Part shown: positions 60,223 to 64,000 of the stretch, in pieces
How positions within the stretch are numbered: position 1 is the stretch's first letter
How the letters are laid out: each line of letters begins with the position of its first letter
Assembly (NCBI GenBank): GCA_027886175.1
Contig: JAJNNQ010000008.1
Coordinates: 7,691,001-7,755,000, forward strand
DNA length: 64,000 bases
Source: Phylloscopus collybita
Lineage: Eukaryota > Chordata > Aves > Passeriformes > Phylloscopidae
Reading direction: 5' to 3'
The notes under the pieces: generated by a model
Told to the model about the DNA's origin: nothing
Database searches by the model: none
The model's input: the letters and a program-made list of their open reading frames with translations, nothing else
Translations under genes and position numbers: made by a program

Positions 60223-63200
60223 GTGTTCAGCTGTTAAACTGACAGCTTTTTCTTCTGCCATGAGAAGGCTTTCAGTAATTTGGATGTGGTGCCTTTTTCC
60301 TGTCACTGCCAAGAACAATGCTTCTGTTCAGGCTGACATCAGAGGTATAGAATTGCTCTGTGTTTGACCTCTGATAGCTGTGCATAATAGATCTGTGCAT
60401 CACAAATGCTCCACAAATAGTCTATTTGGGTGCATAGCCCAAGTCAAAACAGCAGTATATATTACAAGGATGTGTAAGTCAGAGGGGAGAGAGTTTAGGG
60501 GGGAAAAAGTCATTGCTAGACTTGCCATTCTGTATCAATGTTTACAAAGGAGCTATCTTCCTTATGCAAATGGGATATCCCCCAGCCCTGCTCCTGCCTC
60601 AGAATCTGCTTCGTCCTTTGCACAATAGCATTGAGCAGACAGGTTTCCCAGAAGTTTAGATTAATTCACTTATGGATGCAAGAAGCATTTGTAAGGCAAT
60701 TTAGGTTACACTTTCCATTACCGTTGGCTGGAATTGAAGTACAAAGTTTTTGGTGTGGTTTTCTGAGTCAGTATGCAGTGTAAATAAGGCAAGGTGGCAC
60801 TTTCTAGTAGGCTGCAAAAATAAATGAGAATTATTTGGAAGTGGGGGACAGGCTGGTTTGATTTATATGCTGGATTCGTTTTGAGGGGTTTTTTAAATAA
60901 ATCCTTTTTGATAAAGGTGTATTCTTCAGACTCCTCTCTCCTAGAATCAGTAATTCTCTAATTAGAATTTTATGGGTATTGTCTTTTTCTTTTTTTAAAT
61001 CACAACAGAATGGAGAAGCCTTTTTAATATACTGAAATATCATAGTGTCTATAGATATTTTGATTAGGAGAAGTGTTATATGTCTGACAGATTAAACTCT
61101 GAACCCTGAATTCCTGAACTCTGTGGTTTGATGTATCTTTTTCACTGCTCTGAAATAAACAGGCAAGTCAGAAAAGAAAAGAAAATCACACATCTCTTTC
61201 TTTACACATGGAGAATGAAGTGCCAGGTGGATTGTTTAAGCTGCTAAGATCACTAAAAAGTCTAGCAAGAGAGCTGCTGTAGCCCTGAGCAGTATCCAAA
61301 GCATAAGTCATAGTGGTTTCTGGTTTTTCTTCATTCCTTCAAGAAGTATAAGAATTTGAAACTGGAATTGCTATGGAAAGCCTGTTTTGATGTATCTACA
61401 TAAGTAAATGCTCAGAGTGCAATGAGCTTGTTCAGTCTGTGTTGGGACTGAGGCCAGGGTGGTGCAAGTTGGCTGAGCCAGGTGGGCTGGGCCAGGCTGA
61501 AACCTGGAGAATACATTCTGCAAACATCAAAGAATGCTGTGACTGCACCACCTGTAAGGTGGCAATAGGTGTTCCATGAGGGCTGCCTCACTCTATCCCA
61601 GTTACAGCTAAAGAAAAGAAAGCAAGATCTCTTTTAAGGGAAATCCCAGAATGTTTATGTCAAGGCATCCTTTAAAATAAAGCTTTGTATTAGTTCTGTT
61701 TGAATAGCTGGTGCATGCTCTTCTTTTCCTGCTATTTTTTAAAATAAATTCTTCTTAGTATTAGCCCCCACTAATGGCCATGGCATAAATTGCTTCACAT
61801 TGCAGCTTGGCATAATTAGGCTGTGTACTTTACAAGGTTTTACTTGGTCTTGTGTTTTGTTCTGACTCTATTCATATACAGTGTGGCTGTTCATTGGGTT
61901 ATATATTTTTAAATGTAATCACTTGTAGAAATGGAAGATTGGTATTTATTAAAACTGCTTTTTATTTTCCAGAAGGCCTTTAAATACCTTTAAAAACAAA
62001 AAGTAGTATCTTTATTAGTGTACTATAGATAATTGAAAATAATTGAGGTGAAAAGCATAAATAGGAGTAAGTAAAACACCACTATTGTTAGTTATTGGTG
62101 CAGTAAATCCATTTATCTAGATTTAGATCAGAAACAGATTTGGCCCAGTAACTCCACTGAAAATTTGGCAATTTCAAAATTTTTTGAGCATTTGGAATAA
62201 ACTCTTAGTACAAATGTACTTGGCAGGAGAAAAACATATTTAAATATCTGTTACAGAAAAATTACAAATTGAAATTATATGCACTACATCTTGGTCATAT
62301 CTCTTGGTAAAATATAGGAAACAATAACATGGAGATGTAACTGGCAAGTGCCTGACTAACCTGTCTAGTACTCTGAGAATTTAATTTAACCTATTATTGG
62401 CCCTGCCATTTACAGAAACTAATCCCCTTACTGACAAAAATTGCTGTACTATAATGAAATAAAGAAACACTCTAATTTATTTTATTTTTTTTATGAAATG
62501 CACATTTTTTTCTGGTTAAACAGAAGGGTAAAAGAAAGTTCACATCTACATTAGAAACATAAAGCATCAGGTGTGTAACACTAAGAGTTTCATAATTTTT
62601 CAAAACTTGTATTTTGGGCAAACAATTTACAAATAGATGCTTCCATCTTAAATAATTTAAGTATTTTCTAGTAGTCATCCATCCATGAAGTAAAGTTTGG
62701 TCCATGGGCAGTCTAGCAATTTATCCTGAATTTATCAATACCTCATGCTGGAGATTTTAACTAAATGCTAGGTGGTGTAATGTAATGCTGTTCCCTTGAG
62801 GTTTGGAATCTGGAGCTGTTCCACATAACCAGAGCTAAAGACAGAGTTCAGAAAGAAGGTTCAGAAACAAGGAAGAAATTTCTTCCTCATTTCCTAAGCA
62901 CAGAGACACTTGGTGTCATTTTGTTTTTCTACTCTGTAGATACTTCTTCTGGTTCACTGTAAGGGTACATATTAATTCCTGGAAATCTCTGAAAGCCTTC
63001 ACTACTGCAGAACTTTGGAAAATACAATATTGTGACTCTCTTTTGTTTTCTCACCTTCTGCTAAAATAGCCACCTCCTCAAGAGACACATATTGGAGTCC
63101 TGTTTTTAATGTAGCTTCTGCTACAGATCAAGACAGATTATTGGACTGCATTCACATTGGAACTATTACAGAATGATCTGTACTCCTCAGAGCTATGTAA

Positions 63201-64000
63201 GAGCACTGTACATGACCATCAAAGATGGCATTTTAGAAACTATTGTAAACCAGGAAACTGTTTGGAAATCACAGTCTGTACATAGCTAGAGTTTGCCAAT
63301 TTAATTTGATTCACATGCTGGCAATTTGGATGATAGCTTTTTTAGGACTGGTGCTTGGTTTAACTGTGAATTGTGACAGTATCAGTGTGTGGGAAGCCAA
63401 TGTAAAGCAGTTGCCATCTTCACACACTGAACTTGGGTCACATCAGACCATGCCAAGAGACCCTGACCTGTCTCTGTTTTCCTTGAAGTCACATTGCTGG
63501 GTCTCAGTTGGTTATCAATAAGCACATCTTAAGTCTACAATATGACAACTAGAACTTGGTCTGGTCTTTGCATCCAAACACTACACAATATTGATTAACA
63601 AAGATATTTTCTAAGGAGTACCAATCATGAAAAAAGCAATCATTTATAATGCCACAAGCAAATTTATGATCACGCTTGCCTCAATGCTGCTCAGCTCAAA
63701 ACTGAGCACTAAGCACACTGCAGACAAAAGCACATGAGGTATGACAGGGCATGCATTTGAAGAACAGCTTTTCCTTCCCAACATCCTGTTTTGTTCTTTG
63801 CAAACTAATAAAAGATCAAATCAGACAGGCTGTGTAAAAATGATGTTCCCTATTGTAACCATGCTCTTACAGCATGGAAAAAAACTGGGTAACAGAAATA
63901 CTGAATAGCTTTGTAAAGAACAGTTAGTCAAGGGCTACTGTGGGAAAAGTACGGTAATGCTCTTTCTTTCCATGACCATCTCACACCAAGAGCTATGCAA
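60223..64000. other. intergenic, no gene recognised
   Basis: AT-rich and largely unique. Short open frames only, all without recognisable domains. No CR1, LTR or RNA gene recognised up to the window edge. Confidence 0.7.

Noticed and set aside
1..64000. tRNA, rRNA, CRISPR arrays, complete LTR elements
   Set aside because: Looked for B-box-like words, regular spaced repeats and paired LTR-like ends by eye; none were found.

Overview
The window looks like vertebrate, most likely avian, nuclear DNA. It is AT-rich, intron-bearing and sparsely repetitive. It carries a CR1 LINE 3' end with the bird-typical tail of ATTCTATG-like octamers, and no Alu, L1 or tRNA-SINE that I could see. No bacterial-style operon, rRNA, tRNA or CRISPR array is present. 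Bird, and possibly songbird, is inferred from the CR1 type and the long TTTTG/CAAAA low-complexity tracts; no species can be named.

The only protein-coding gene I can defend is the 3' end of TOX3 on the + strand. Two exons are present. Positions 516-596 encode the end of the HMG box, and 2343-3080 encode the Gln-rich C-terminal domain and the stop codon. They are joined by a 1.75-kb GT-AG intron. An AT-rich probable 3'UTR follows, with several AATAAA signals, the last close pair at 4152-4182. In mammals the flank 3' of TOX3 is a large gene desert reaching SALL1. The remaining ~60 kb here has the same character, so by synteny (inference) this is the start of that desert.

The desert holds simple repeats and homopolymers, a young and an old CR1 3' end, and several very old sauropsid-type interspersed repeat fragments. 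It also holds a retroposon-like poly(A) tail preceded by AATAAA (17500-17583) and six G/T- or A/C-rich tracts. AT-rich stretches dense in homeodomain, SOX, POU and FOX-like words could be enhancers of TOX3 or SALL1.

Three observations stand out. (1) At 35969-36274 a conceptual reading frame with one internal stop resembles the N-terminal part of a Penelope-like element (PLE) reverse transcriptase, including an ADKGG motif. (2) Two blocks at about 52.7 and 54.2 kb are repeated in the same order and orientation at about 58.8 and 60.0 kb, indicating an old local duplication with a well-preserved core. (3) Two exon-like units with good splice signals, at 36702-36854 and 47424-47494, may belong to an undescribed transcript. 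None of these could be tested here against databases, alignments or RNA data.
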